A stretch of 64,000 bases of DNA, taken from positions 31,312 through 95,311 of the forward strand of contig JAPYMA010001383.1 of the NCBI GenBank assembly GCA_035041965.1. The letters run 5' to 3'. Positions 51,501 through 63,071 of the stretch are shown piece by piece; within the stretch, counting starts at the first letter, position 1, and every line of letters starts with the position of its first letter. Source of the DNA: Anisakis pegreffii (lineage: Eukaryota > Nematoda > Chromadorea > Rhabditida > Anisakidae). The notes beneath the pieces were generated by a model, which had not been told where the DNA came from, ran no database searches, and saw only the letters and a list, made by a program, of their open reading frames with translations. The position numbers and the translations under genes are program-made.

Positions 51501-52486
51501 CAGCAATCTTACATTGCTTTTCCTTTGTGGCAACGAATCAGATCACATTAAATGACTCATAATGTTAGTTTCGACATCGTTACGAACCGTGAAGTGCTCG
51601 TTCGTCCACTGTTTATTTCACCACCGAGTGAAATTACTTTTACGAATTACTGCCAAAGTTGTTTATTATAATGTCGTTGTTAAATTCCATTCACTTCATT
51701 CATTTGAAGATCATTAGTCTCAAACATTGGGCTCATTATTGCATCAGTTACAATCAACCACTCATTTGAGTTAACCGTTGAAAAATTCAAAATGAACACA
51801 TTGCCACAAAGTCATAAAGCAATACTCCAAAATATAATTCTCTACATTCGCAACATTATAGAAATTCAAAAATTCTCCAATGAACAATTCAAAAAGAGCA
51901 TTTACTTTATATGTACTAAGTGAAGTAAAAAAATACTCGAGATATCAGTCGTACAATTTTATTTCACTGAAGTTGTTTTCAATATTTCAAATACAAGTGC
52001 ATAACATCTCACATAAATGCTACAGTTCTTTATAAAGTTGAGCATTACTTGAATTCATTCGGCCGAAAAGGCTCAACAATGAATTAGAAGTGGAACAATT
52101 CAGCTGCATTTTACGTTTACACTTACAGCAATACAGACTTGAGCAAAACGACAAAAATATAATCGTCACCTTTTATTCGCTCATCGATTTATTTTGTATA
52201 TCAATGATCGAACAGAAGGTGACGATTAAACTGATTTATAAAAACGGTACGAACCTATATAAAATAAATAATGTTCGAATATACTAAAAACTAAGAGCGT
52301 TTCATCTGATATAAAATAAGCGTACAAAAATATGGTTTTCATAAGTGGCAATCAATGAATTTGTAAGAATAATACAATGGAGTAAACAACATGGAAGGAA
52401 TGCGTAATCGAATCAATATAAACGAAGAAAATATCACTGGAATCTGCTTCCCGCAGACTATCAACTGCTTATGTCAATCGTCTTCC
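48535..52486. other. Spacer between TSPO and ETFA
   Basis: No supported gene. The 119-codon frame at 50119-50478 includes a decayed dispersed repeat (GGTTTGGAGTTTGGCTCAGG) and has no homology. A hAT-like left end (CAGTGCATCTCAAACCC) is visible at 51434, but the right end is not fixed. ETFA 3' UTR must lie at the right side. Confidence 0.55.
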
Positions 52487-53059
52487 TCACAGTGCTTTCG
52501 TCAATTCGGGCACAGCTTTGAAGAGATCAGCTTTCAATCCATAATCAGCCACCTAAAATGAGGTAATGAGTAATGATCGTGAGGAGCAACTTTTTGGCCG
52601 CGGGGTCCCCGTCAAAGAACAAAGTGAACGAGGAGAAACCTGGACAAAAAAAGGTCGAAGAGCGAATTACCCGCGGGATTTCCTGCGGTAAGGAATTTCC
52701 CGACCAAAAAGTCGGGAAATAAAATTGTCAAGAAACGCGATCCCCGAGGGAACCTCATTTTCCGACGAACACTAGTAATCTGAGTTTATGGATGCAAACT
52801 GTTTCAATCGATCCATTCACCGTCACTACTCATTTCAATAATAAAGGATGACTGATAAAAACAACCTGAAATATTGGCGCATCAGCATCTTTATTAATCG
52901 CAACAATCACTTTACTATCTTTCATTCCAGCAATGTGTTGAATAGCACCGCTTATTCCGATCGCAATATACAACTCCTTGAAATATAAAAATTAACGATG
53001 TTCATCATCAAAAACAACAACACATTATTTGTTCAAAATGGAACAGTTCAGTATCAGTA

Positions 53060-53112
<53 letters not shown>

Positions 53113-54746
53113 TTTTAATATCTGAAACTCTAACTGGTGCAACTATTTTTCCAGTTTGTCCAACTTGCATATCGTTCGGCACATAACCAGCATCGACGGC
53201 AGCACGTGACGCACCAACACCAGCATTTAGTTTATCGGCAAGATCGTAAATTATTTTGAAATTCTCTGCAGATCCTACACCCCGACCGCCCGACACCACC
53301 ACCTTCGCAGAGTTCAATTCAGGACGTGATGACTTCGTCAGTTCTTGTCCCACGAATTTCACTTTATCAGAAGATAAATCCGACGATGGTGCTGAATTAT
53401 TCATTTTATTTTAAACTACGCTTGCAATGTTCGACTGAGAATATGATATGACGACGAACTAAATACTACCCAACAAATACATTCAAAAACTCAACAGCCT
53501 AGCATAAATTAACGACCGAATGACGCAGATAAAAATAAACAATAATAATAACAATAGTAATGACAATTTAACTAAAAAGTAAAGAACATGCCATCTTCAG
53601 CGGCACCGCTTCCTCCCTCCAGTTTCGCCGGTGGAAAGGCTGTACTTCGAAAAGTGATTATTTTGATCGGTGCAGTGCTTTTTACCTTAATAATGCATTA
53701 AGTAAATCCTGATCAATGAAACAATCGAATAACACACTCGAAAGAATGTGTTTTGCGAATAAAGCAGCACCTTGCTGATCGCATTGCCCGCATACATCGG
53801 CCTCGAGAAGGTATCCTCCGAATGAATCTCAATAACATCGCTTAACGGTGAAACGTCCAATTTCGCAGCCACTCTCGGAATAAGACTACGACCAAACGCA
53901 CTCGCACCCGCGACGATTGCGTTAAATTTGAACTGATTTTGTGACGCCAAAACGACATTTGTTAAAAGTTCTGTAATACAAAATTGTTAATTTTCATTTA
54001 ATTTAAAATTGGATTTCAGTCGTTACAAATGAAACATAATACAATAAAACGTATCCAAACCGAACACCAAACACCACATAAATGAAGTGGAAACGTCGTC
54101 TTTCCACTTAGTGAATTTGATTGTTCGCAATAAGCTTTGAAGGTTTTTAATTCAGTCACCAATATGAAATAATGACAACAAAAAAACGATCAACAAGAGG
54201 TAACGCGATACTAACCTGGCAACTGTGCTTTAAGCTTTTCATCTTGAGCAACGAGTACCCGCTTTACATGTTCTACTTTAGTCACCTGAAGTCAAAATTT
54301 CGAGATTGCAACTTCTCGATAACAATTTGCGGATGTCTCTCATAAGAAAGATACCAAACAAAATGTACATTAGGAAAACTGGAGTAAGGATACCAAAATG
54401 GATCAGAATACCTGTTCAGCAATTTTTTTAGCGTTCGCACCAGCCACAAGCACCGAAACATCACCAAGTTTAGATGCAGCCGTTATGGTATTTAAAGTAA
54501 TCGAATTCAACTTAGTGTCGTCATGTTCAGCAATTACCAGTGTACTAGCAAAGCGAATGTCACTCCTTCGTATCTAAATGGGATTATTTTATCGAAGAAA
54601 AGCCTCAAATGATTAATCAACCTTAAAAGCAAAATTTATTTCTCGACGAACACACTATCTTATGCATTCCTTAAGAGATAAAACGCAGATGAACAAACCG
54701 CTGTGATCTGTGAAACAAATCGAAAAACTGGTCTCGCTGACAGCAT
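52487..54746 (-). CDS. ETFA: Electron transfer flavoprotein subunit alpha, mitochondrial
   Basis: Eight minus-strand exons keep frame: 54746..54699, 54573..54412, 54285..54216, 53970..53771, 53685..53592, 53391..53135, 52976..52866, 52552..52487, giving 335 aa, the family size. The N-terminus [16 protein letters not shown] is a mitochondrial presequence. Then come [82 protein letters not shown] and [17 protein letters not shown], the FAD-binding domain signatures. ETF passes electrons from acyl-CoA dehydrogenases to ETF-QO in the matrix. The intron between exons 5 and 6 fits best with a GC donor (GATG|GCATGT); a weak upstream GT in the same phase would delete five residues. The ATG follows a TTCTTGTAG acceptor by 13 bases. 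Confidence 0.95.
52595..52770. repeat. GC-rich decayed repeat in ETFA last intron
   Basis: GGCCGCGGGGTCCCCGTC at the left and GATCCCCGAGGGAACCTC at the right are roughly inverted. The interior repeats AAAAAGTCGGGAAA-like words, also seen near 33840 and 39290. This is probably another hAT-type remnant. Confidence 0.45.
53063..53110. repeat. (ATA)n microsatellite in ETFA intron 6
   Basis: About 16 uninterrupted triplets between exons 6 and 7. They create a false poly-Leu extension of exon 6 if the donor is ignored. Confidence 0.95.
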
Positions 54747-55089
54747 TCCTAATTGCCTCCTACAAGAATACATGATATTATTTGAACATTCCTTCATCCT
54801 CATCAACTAGCATTAATTTACTTCATCAGCTAACAAATAACATATCGCGATACTGACTGGCTCTGATGTAGAGCAACACAAATCGACTGAGATCTTAAAC
54901 ACATAAATCAACAACTTCACTGATAACAACTATCATCAATCGAATGATCACTTACAGATCAGTGCGTGCCAACTTATTATCAGCGCAGCCAGTGGAAAAC
55001 TACTGTTGTTATCAATAAAGGAAATTTCAACATGAATATCAAACCTAAGAAAGTTTGGTTCTCTAGAAGGAGACTGCAGAATTGTCGAT

Positions 55090-55240
55090 CTCGAGCTTGA
55101 CCAAGGTTTGCCGGGTTGAACCAAGACTTGCGAGGCCGAGCAAAAATTTGGTGGTCGACGAATTACTTTGTTCTGGTGTCTAGTCCCGGCCTGGCAAGTC
55201 TTGGTCCGGTCAGGCTGCCCCGAACCGGTAATCCCACACT
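55090..55240. repeat. Dispersed repeat family A copy 2 with 12-bp inverted pair
   Basis: ACCAAGACTTGC at 55120 and GCAAGTCTTGGT at 55194 are a perfect inverted pair 62 bases apart, inside a GC-rich block akin to 992-1190. This is consistent with a MITE. Confidence 0.55.
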
Positions 55241-56449
55241 CTCTCTAGGAGTTAATTTGATCGATCTGAGATAGGGTGAAACAGCAAAATGGAACAACTT
55301 GATTTTGTCCATCATTTCAGCAGAGCATCGATGAAAATCAAAATAAAACTAACTGATAAAACTACTAGCAATAATAAAAACAGAAACAAAAGCAAGTAAT
55401 GATACTCAGAGTTGCACTTACCAATTTTAATAATGACAGAAATACAATATACAACTAATTGTGATTACATGAACGATAATATTATGTGATCAGTGTTGAC
55501 ACAATCACATTTATTGATCTTATTAGACGGCTGATAGGTATTGCTGTCGTGGGCGTGATGGGCACGAACCAAACAGCACGAAGTCAGAGAGAGAGCACCG
55601 CGCGTAAGCGGTTGGAAAGAGAGCAGAGCACGAAACAGACATGTGAACGGATGTGGTGGTTGCGATCGAGAGAGCGCTCACGTGAATAATCGCACCGATT
55701 GAAGCATCTTCAAGCAATCCGAAGTATCTCCTACAAATGATGTGTGTGCAAGGTGGTAAATTTCGAAACGCATGAAATACTCAAAGCACTATTATTTCGA
55801 CACAAGTTTATGACCTCTTACTATAGTTGTGCGAATGAAGAATTGTTTAATTTTCAGATGATAGCGCAATTGCTGATGAATGTTTGAAATTCTCATCCTT
55901 ATCGCAGACTACTTACACCATTTTGGTGATATCGAATTTCGCATCATTCTCCATCGCAACAATCTCCCTTTTCACCATTTTTCGAAATTAGTCCGCCACA
56001 AAAATTGTTCACATTTTACGCCTACAATAAAAGTTTATGCTTGGATAAGGCACCCGAAATCTCTTTATGCGGTATTCTAGTTGAGGTCTCTTTGTGTTTT
56101 TCACTAGTTACGTAATCGTCACTGAAAACTTCATTTTCCTCTTTTCAACAGCATGAACTTTGGAGGTTTGTTTGTGAAACATACTTCGAAAAATCGAAGT
56201 TTGATGCAGAATAGCAGAGATCTGCATATGTTTCAATGGATATCGATGCGATAGTTCAGTTATCTGTCCAGATATCTGTAAAAGTTGAAAAACGCAAAAC
56301 AAAATGTGAACAACGCCAATCAACGAAAACGAACCACGAAATACGGGTGAAGTTACAATGTTAAGCATTCAATTTCGATCACGCCAACAACCAATGTCTC
56401 GCTACCAGCATTAATTGCATTGCAAAACAAACAAAAACATCTCATTAAA

Positions 56450-57200
56450 ATGTTTTTATGTTTAATTATGCCAACAAAATTATGTTCTTCGAAATTCTCA
56501 GGTTTCAATGGATCCAACGGTATAAGAAAATTCACATGTCAAAATTCAATCCAGAGAGTACACGCTAGGCTTGAAGACGGCAACCCTTTAGCTTTCAGAG
56601 AGCATCAAGAAAATATCTGTATCTCCTCAAGCAAGCAGAATTCCCTAACAAAATTATGTTTTTCGGAATCATGAGGCTCCGTCGGATCGAATCGTTCAGA
56701 GATATTCATGTGAATGGGCAAACCTCAGAGCACTGCTACCTCGAAAATGGCGATCGCTATAGTAATATAGCAACCCATGGATTGATGTGTAGAAATCAGT
56801 GTATGTAAATCCGCGGCACCGCACTGGATGAGATAGCTTTAAGAAATTGGCTACTCCTCCTCAGGAAAGCAAAACTGCACAGCCAAATATATATTTTTCT
56901 AAATGTAGAGATCCAGTTGGATCGAATGATGCCAAAAAATTCGTACGTTACTGGGTAAACTTGAGAAGACGGTAGGCTTGAATGTATCAATCACATATTT
57001 CCATAGTAATGTATAATATGCATTGATCTGTAGTGATGAAATGCATATCAATGAGCACCTCAGCGCTAGTTGAGATAGCTTTAATTAAATAGCTATACCT
57101 CCTCAACTAAACGAAATCGCCCAACAAAATGTATATTTTTCTGAATGCAGAGATTCTGCTCGATCGATTGGTGTGAAGAAATTGATATGTTACTGGTCAA
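56450..57200. repeat. Degenerate tandem repeat, ~234-242 bp units
   Basis: About three units share GATAGCTTTAA, CTCCTCA.G.AA.C, CCAACAAAATTATG/TATATTTTTC and GGATCGAATGRT in the same order. Aligned words are 234 bases (56624 to 56858) and 242 bases (56832 to 57074) apart. Confidence 0.6.
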
Positions 57201-57987
57201 AGCTGAGAGTGTGGTAAGTTGATATTATGATATTTGTATGAGTATTTAATTATTTATTGCCGAATGGTATAATCAATGTTGAAACCACTGCATGGAAAGA
57301 GTGGAATTATCTGGGTGAGATGGGGCTTTTTCTGGTTCAATACGGCGATTTTGTTCATTTCTTGAATCATATTGTTGCTGAAATGAATAGAATTAAGTAA
57401 CAGGTTCCGCACATGCTCGCCGTACATATCAGAATTCGTCATTTCCGTTTGATGTTGGATTTGCACTGGTTATCTTCTCTTTTCATTTTGTATTTTATGA
57501 AGCGATTTTTTAATTTTATCATTGTTATTGTCAAGTCATTATCATGTATTATTATTTAAACTGCATACGATTATTATCACTATTGAGATGATTCTTATCG
57601 AAATAAATCTTCAGAAATCTGGAACGTTGTTTGCGCTACATTTTATGTTACATCATTCGGTGTATAATTAATGAGAGTTTAGCGAATTGCAGTTGTATCA
57701 CGCAGTGACTTTCATTTTGCAGTTTTTATTCCTCTATTTCTATTAACGGTCGGTAGTACAACATTAGAGAGAAGTATCGAAGTCGAGGAGCGAGACGCGA
57801 CAAAATATTCAACTGAAAGTTGAAAACGAATGATTTTGAAAGAAATTGCGATGCTTGCGACTTCATGGCAATTTTGATTAGGGGATACGTCTTGCTGATA
57901 ATTGAAAGGCCTGATTTTACAGTCTTCAGTGAAATGAGAGCGTTAAAATGCGTAAAATCAACGCTGATGAAGCGTTCTAAGAATGCT

Positions 57988-58183
57988 TAGCTGCGCCCAC
58001 AGTAAAAGCAAGCTACGGGAGTAGTACGTCCGGGGTGAAATGGCTTCGTAACTAGCCACGCCCACAGCTAAAGCATCTAACGGGATTAGTGCCTCCGGAG
58101 CTAAGTGACTACGGTAAGTAGCCACGCCCACAGTTAATGCAACCAATGGGAGCAGTACCTCCGGGGTTATATGACCGCATCGA
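57988..58183. repeat. 65-66-bp tandem array, three units
   Basis: Units start with TAGC at 57988, 58053 and 58119. Each holds GC[C/G]CCACAG, then GGGA[G/T]TAGT- and CCTCCGG-like words. GCCACGCCCACAG is identical in units 2 and 3. It is GC-richer than its surroundings. Confidence 0.75.
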
Positions 58184-59899
58184 ATTTTACACCGCTAATA
58201 TAAGCTTGTAAAAATAAAAAATCAACGCAATTCTTGTAACAAATCCAGTCAGTTCATATCTATCAAAACAACCTGAAGAGCTGTACAAATACTGAGCAAG
58301 ATTTTGACACGAAATCTCGCCCATGGCATCCGAGGGGAAATGGCGAAGGTTTTTTCGATGACACATACTCTACAGAAATGAGAAAATTGAGCAAAAGGCA
58401 GAGAAGGTAGCTTTTTCAGTGGATATCTCCAATTATCAAGGATTGATGCTCATTCAAGCTTATTGACCTCAACGTGAGATTTACTCTAGCATACATTAAA
58501 CGTCACACTACAAATGCTCTATTCGTTGTTGCTTCTCTAATCCCATTCTGTACTAAACGACATTTGAAGGATTGTTTCTCATAAACTCAGTTTCCTTCAA
58601 AGCGAATCCATCATCCTAATCCAGTGTCACACCATCATATTTTTCGAAACCATCTAATTCACTCCTCCAGATTTGTTTTAGTATGCCTAAAACATGTGTG
58701 ACGATCTTCTCATGAAATTTTCCTGAAGCTTTGATTGGTCATTCCAGTCATATATTGTTACATCTCTAACAGTGTGTTGCAATTGCTTCTCAAATTGATA
58801 GTTCGAAAACCCCTTCAGTTTCAAGTTTTTCTTTTCTAACTACGATGCAAGCAATCGTAGTAAAATCACAACCTATAAGCAGTTGAATTCCTATAAACTT
58901 ATTGGCACTAAACTACAATAGCGGCTATCACAACAATTCTAAACTCGTTAAAACTGAAGATACCGATAGCCTGTAGATTTTCGGTGTAATGTGTGGTAAC
59001 ACTTGGAAAAACATTTATGCAGCTGTCACGCCACGCACCATTGGTATTCTCAAATTTATCCCAATCTTAGCAAAGTTATGAGCTTACTTCCAGGAAAGAG
59101 CATCAAACTCGAGCCTGACCCTAACATGTGACATCGAATCGTACTCGGGGGCTTCGAGCAGGGTGCCTATGCACTTTGCTATTCTATCTCGCTCATAGAA
59201 CACTACCAAACCATGCCTAGCAGTGTCTCCCCCATTATGCCTGGCGTGACAGCATCAAAAACACGATAGTGATCAACGAGAGGTGATGACCGCACGAAAC
59301 AATCACATAAACAACAACGCGAAGTAATTACACAAGCAACTTCAACAGCAACGGAATAATCAAACAAATATTCACATTAATAAGAGATTTGAATGCCCAT
59401 ATCCAATCGCACAATCCGAAACAGCATAACACGAACAAATTCTGACAGAATATCTTGAAAACGAAATGGAATCGAATAAGCTGGTGTCATTTCGGTTCAG
59501 CTCAAAAGTAATTTGAGGTCAAGCCAAGCTAATGCCAAATGAAGCTTGGCTCAGGTCTTGCTTCCTCTACAAGGTATAAGATCAATCCGAGGAATGCTAC
59601 CGGGCTTTCACTTGTTTAAGTTAACAACTGCGTGCTCGAATGATAAAGTTTGAGCAAAGTTCATGATGTTACTCCGAAAATGCTACTTCAAAGCACTTTT
59701 TTTATAACTTACACATCAACTCATTCTAAGCCTGAAAAGATGTTGTTCTGACAACCAAGACAAAATTCTAACCTCTATGCACAGATCAAACTACAGTCAC
59801 CCAATTCAACCCTAGCACGAGCTATAAGCTCTCGAAACTGATCAGTTATTAAAAACAGAAGCGATGACTTATGAAATACATACCTTATCACTACTCATG

Positions 59900-60270
59900 A
59901 CTGACAATAACTGCACTGGCAAGGGAAATAAGGATGTCATCGTAGAAGTGTATGAATGCCGTCATGACACTAGTTAATAGATAAACTTCGGCGAGTAACC
60001 ACAAACACCTGAGAGATTTCTCCTCATAACGCATTTAATAACATTGGAACTTTATTCCAGTTGTTATCAAACAGCACTATGAGGAAGACGTTTTTCGAGT
60101 TACCAGTCAGCAACTCGACTCTACACGATGAGTGGTCCAGGCGAACTTTCCAGACCTACCACTAACTTCATAAGGCGATTCATACCCTACATTAGTGAAA
60201 CTCAATTTTTAGGGAACATTTTCTTCTTTTGATATGCCAGTACAGCCATTATCAACACCTGAGGTTAGCT
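59900..60270. repeat. Duplicated block, copy A (uninterrupted)
   Basis: Shares long near-identical stretches with 60470-61270: CACTGGCAAGGGA.ATAAGGA, CTTCGGCGAGTAACCACAAA and, further on, GTGGTCCAGGCGAACTTTCC followed by GGCGATTCATACCC. No coding frame is conserved between the copies. Confidence 0.7.
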
Positions 60271-60626
60271 CTCCCGCAAACTAACTAATACGTTATTTTC
60301 AATACGAAAACTTTAGACTGAGATTCAAGCTCTCGGAAGTGGTCAACTACTAAGGGCGGTCAACTATTGGTGTTTTATTGAAAATCTTTTCTCAAATAAA
60401 GAGGCTATAGTGCTTTTTATTTCATTCGAATGGATTGTTTAAAGTTATTAATTATCTTATTAGCACTAGCAGTGAATGATAACCACACTGGCAAGGGACA
60501 TAAGGATTGCATCATAGATGTGTATGAATGCCATCATGACACTAGCTAATAGATAAGCTTCGGCGAGTAACCACAAACACCTGAGAGATTTCTCCTTATA
60601 ATGAATGCATTTAGCAACATTGAACT

Positions 60627-61049
60627 GAATGAACCGATTTCATATGTGCGAGCCAATGGTCAACCCGATTATAATTCCCCCCTGTTAAGAGAAAGTGCGC
60701 ACAGTGAGTCCGGGAACCCTCGTTACCTGAGCAAATGCCCGGAGGCACTACTCAGGCCAACTTACGCGCATTCCCTATCCCCGGTCAAATCGGCGCCTTT
60801 CACGGGCCGGGAACGCCCATAATATGTTCCGTAGAATAAATGCTAGCGATACTCGGGTAAATATCGCTAGCATATTTTAAGTTCTTTCTCCCCGATTCGC
60901 CAAGACTGCCGGTAGGCGGGGAACGCCTGTCGCATTTACTTAAACCTAGCCCCTCTTGTTGGCAGCTCGACGGGTTGGGATCACCCATGCAACCAAAATA
61001 TGCTTTTTAAAAATGACCATTAACTGCACATATGATATATCATTCAACT
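60627..61049. mobile_element. GC-rich inserted element with inverted ends and central hairpin
   Basis: It is absent from copy A. CATTGAACT on the left and CATTCAACT on the right match at 8 of 9 and may be a target duplication. TCATATGTGC (60640) and GCACATATGA (61026) are perfect 10-bp inverted repeats. A perfect 12-bp hairpin lies at its centre (60840-60873), and GGGAACGCC recurs on both sides. Base composition is near 50% GC against about 37% around it. The 73-codon open frame inside shows no homology, so it looks non-autonomous. The family is unknown. Confidence 0.55.
60840..60873. repeat. Perfect 12-bp hairpin
   Basis: ATGCTAGCGATA pairs with TATCGCTAGCAT around a 10-base loop, at the midpoint of the inserted element. 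Confidence 0.85.
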
Positions 61050-61700
61050 CAGTTCAGCTGTCACTAAACAGCACTACAAAGAAGACGTTCTTCGAGTCGC
61101 CACCTAGCGACTCGACTCTTCGGGTGAGTGGTCCAGGCGAACTTTCCAGACCTACCGCTAACTTCATAAGGCGATTCATACCCTACGTTCGTGTAACTCA
61201 TTTTTACGGGGATAATTTTCTTTTTTCATTTGCCAGTGCAGCTATTATCAACCCCAGTCACAACTCCTCCCGCAACAAACTATATATTCTCTGATGTGAT
61301 ATCCCTACATCGAAGGAATGATCAATTCCGAGAGCCTTTTTCTCAGCCATGACAAGACTAGGATACTGCGTCAGGCTGTCCATAGATAATTAAGTGTTCC
61401 TCTAAAGCACATGCTAATATGGTCCACAGTAACGTTGAACTAACATTTAACTAAGCAAAGTCAAAGCCCGCTAATCGCTACACCAACTCAACACAATATG
61501 TGATAAATTTCCAGTCAAGTCGTTTCAGAGTTTTGGCTCAGTGGGCTTATAATACAGTCACAGTCAAGCTAAGTCAAGTAAAAGTTATGACTAACTTACA
61601 TCAAATTAAGTTAAGCTGCGATAGCTACCTCAGTACATATCAGCAAGTGTGCTAGTCTATGTTAGAGTCCAACACGAATTCACGTAATAGAGTCCACATT

Positions 61701-61722
61701 GGGGAGGGGGAGGGGGAGGGGG
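61701..61722 (+). repeat. G-quadruplex-forming tract
   Basis: Four runs of four to five G separated by single A residues. This is an ideal G4 pattern. Confidence 0.8.
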
Positions 61723-62634
61723 AATGGTGAGGTGTAGAAACTGAAAAAAAAGTTCAATCAGGTGGGATGGGCCATATCTATAGCCAGTCCAAGTCCCTAC
61801 CCCTGGCTCCGGAGTTAAGCGGGTCGTTACGTGCCGCATCCCTCCTTCGCCCTACCCACATCTCTTATAAAAATGTTGACAATATTCACAACAATGATGA
61901 ATACATAAAATGAATGAATAATGAAATAAATAATGTAATATTCATGACAATTTGTGGTGATTTACATAAGTATATGCATATAAACCAATTAATTCATAAC
62001 ACTGAATAAATGAATAGAAAACAAAATCCAATAGGCAGTAATTTAAGTCACGATTTATAACATTTTTCCTTTAACATTAATTGTTTCAGATGAGCTGAAC
62101 AACTCAACATTTGACTATGCAGTGACATTAACAATAATAACAATGAAACAAATCAATGACAGTAAAATAACATTAACAATTGGATTAAAAGCACTAAAAA
62201 ATCCCCCCCCCCAGTTAAAATAAACGAGGCATCACAAACATCTTCACAAGTTCATGATCGACAACGATAACACTGAACAACGTACTATAATATTTGCCAC
62301 TGTACTGTCATCAATTCTTAATAAGACAATTACAAATAAAGCACGATTTACATGTAACTAACAACACATACAAACATTATTCACAATATTCATAAATGAA
62401 TTAAAAAACAAAAGAATGAAGTATGTAAAAAAGTGGTCACTGACCACGACTGAATTTTATTCTGTGTCCCTGAGTTCAAGTGTGAAACTACTAACCTGGC
62501 GCTTCTTTGACCACGGTGTCACATTTGTTGAATATTGTTGAACTGAATATCTGCTGAATTGTTGATTGCTGTTGTTTTGATAGAGTTAGGAGATAGTGTT
62601 GAATGTTGATAAAGACGAACTGATACCACCAGAT

Positions 62635-63071
62635 CTATCGAATCGGCCGTCGATCCGTCACCATCGGTTGTTGTGTCTCGTCATCCAGCTAGAAACATCA
62701 GTACGCGATTCTACCTACAATTGCATGACGGTTTATTGCTGACAAGATGTATTATTTTCGGGCAAATATCGCATTGCTACATTATCCAAAATCTCTATCA
62801 ATATTATGTCTGTTATCACACAACTGTTTTATACACCAATCTATCTAACAGAGAATATTCACACAATACCCATACTTACTGAATATACGCTAGATTCCTG
62901 CCAGATCAAGAGAAATTAACAAGACTGATTAACAATCAAGTCATTTCATATCACCAACAAACAAATTAAACCACCACAGAAATGATTTAATTCCTCACCG
63001 TTGATTCGAGGTGACGACCAGTGACAGTATCTTTGAAACTGTCACGGTTTGTCCGCTCGATCACCTTTGGT
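62635..63071 (-). CDS. C-terminal exons of an unidentified gene at the right edge
   Basis: Exon 63071..62999 (acceptor TGTTCCAG, donor GTGAGG) reads PKVIERTNRDSFKD then TVTGRHLEST. The last exon, 62688..62635 (acceptor GTTTCTAG), continues in phase 0 with LDDETQQPMVTDRRPIR and a stop. Composition is charged and protein-like and both splice sites are good. The first exon begins with one base of a split codon, so upstream exons are expected beyond 63071; none could be joined with confidence before the window ends. The family is not recognised. Confidence 0.5.

Larger units (their letters stand above)
60470..61270. repeat. Duplicated block, copy B (interrupted by an insertion)
   Basis: It follows copy A in order and orientation but is split after CATTGAACT by about 423 extra bases. 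The right part resumes at CAGTTCAGCTGTCACTAAAC, where copy A has TTCCAGTTGTTATCAAAC. Confidence 0.7.
54747..62634. other. Long gene-poor, repeat-rich region
   Basis: No conserved exon recognised. It contains dispersed family A copy 2 (55090-55240), a ~240-bp degenerate tandem repeat (56450-57200), a 65-bp tandem array (57988-58183), a duplicated block with a nested element (59900-61270), a G4 tract (61701) and a C10 run (62213). Confidence 0.6.

Noticed and set aside
53054..53134. Poly-leucine extension of ETFA exon 6
   Set aside because: Read-through of the donor at 53134 into an ATA microsatellite; the next exon continues the ETFA homology exactly.
60601..60822. 73-codon frame in the GC-rich insert
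   Set aside because: The frame is carried by GC-rich structured DNA, begins in the host repeat and shows no protein family signal.
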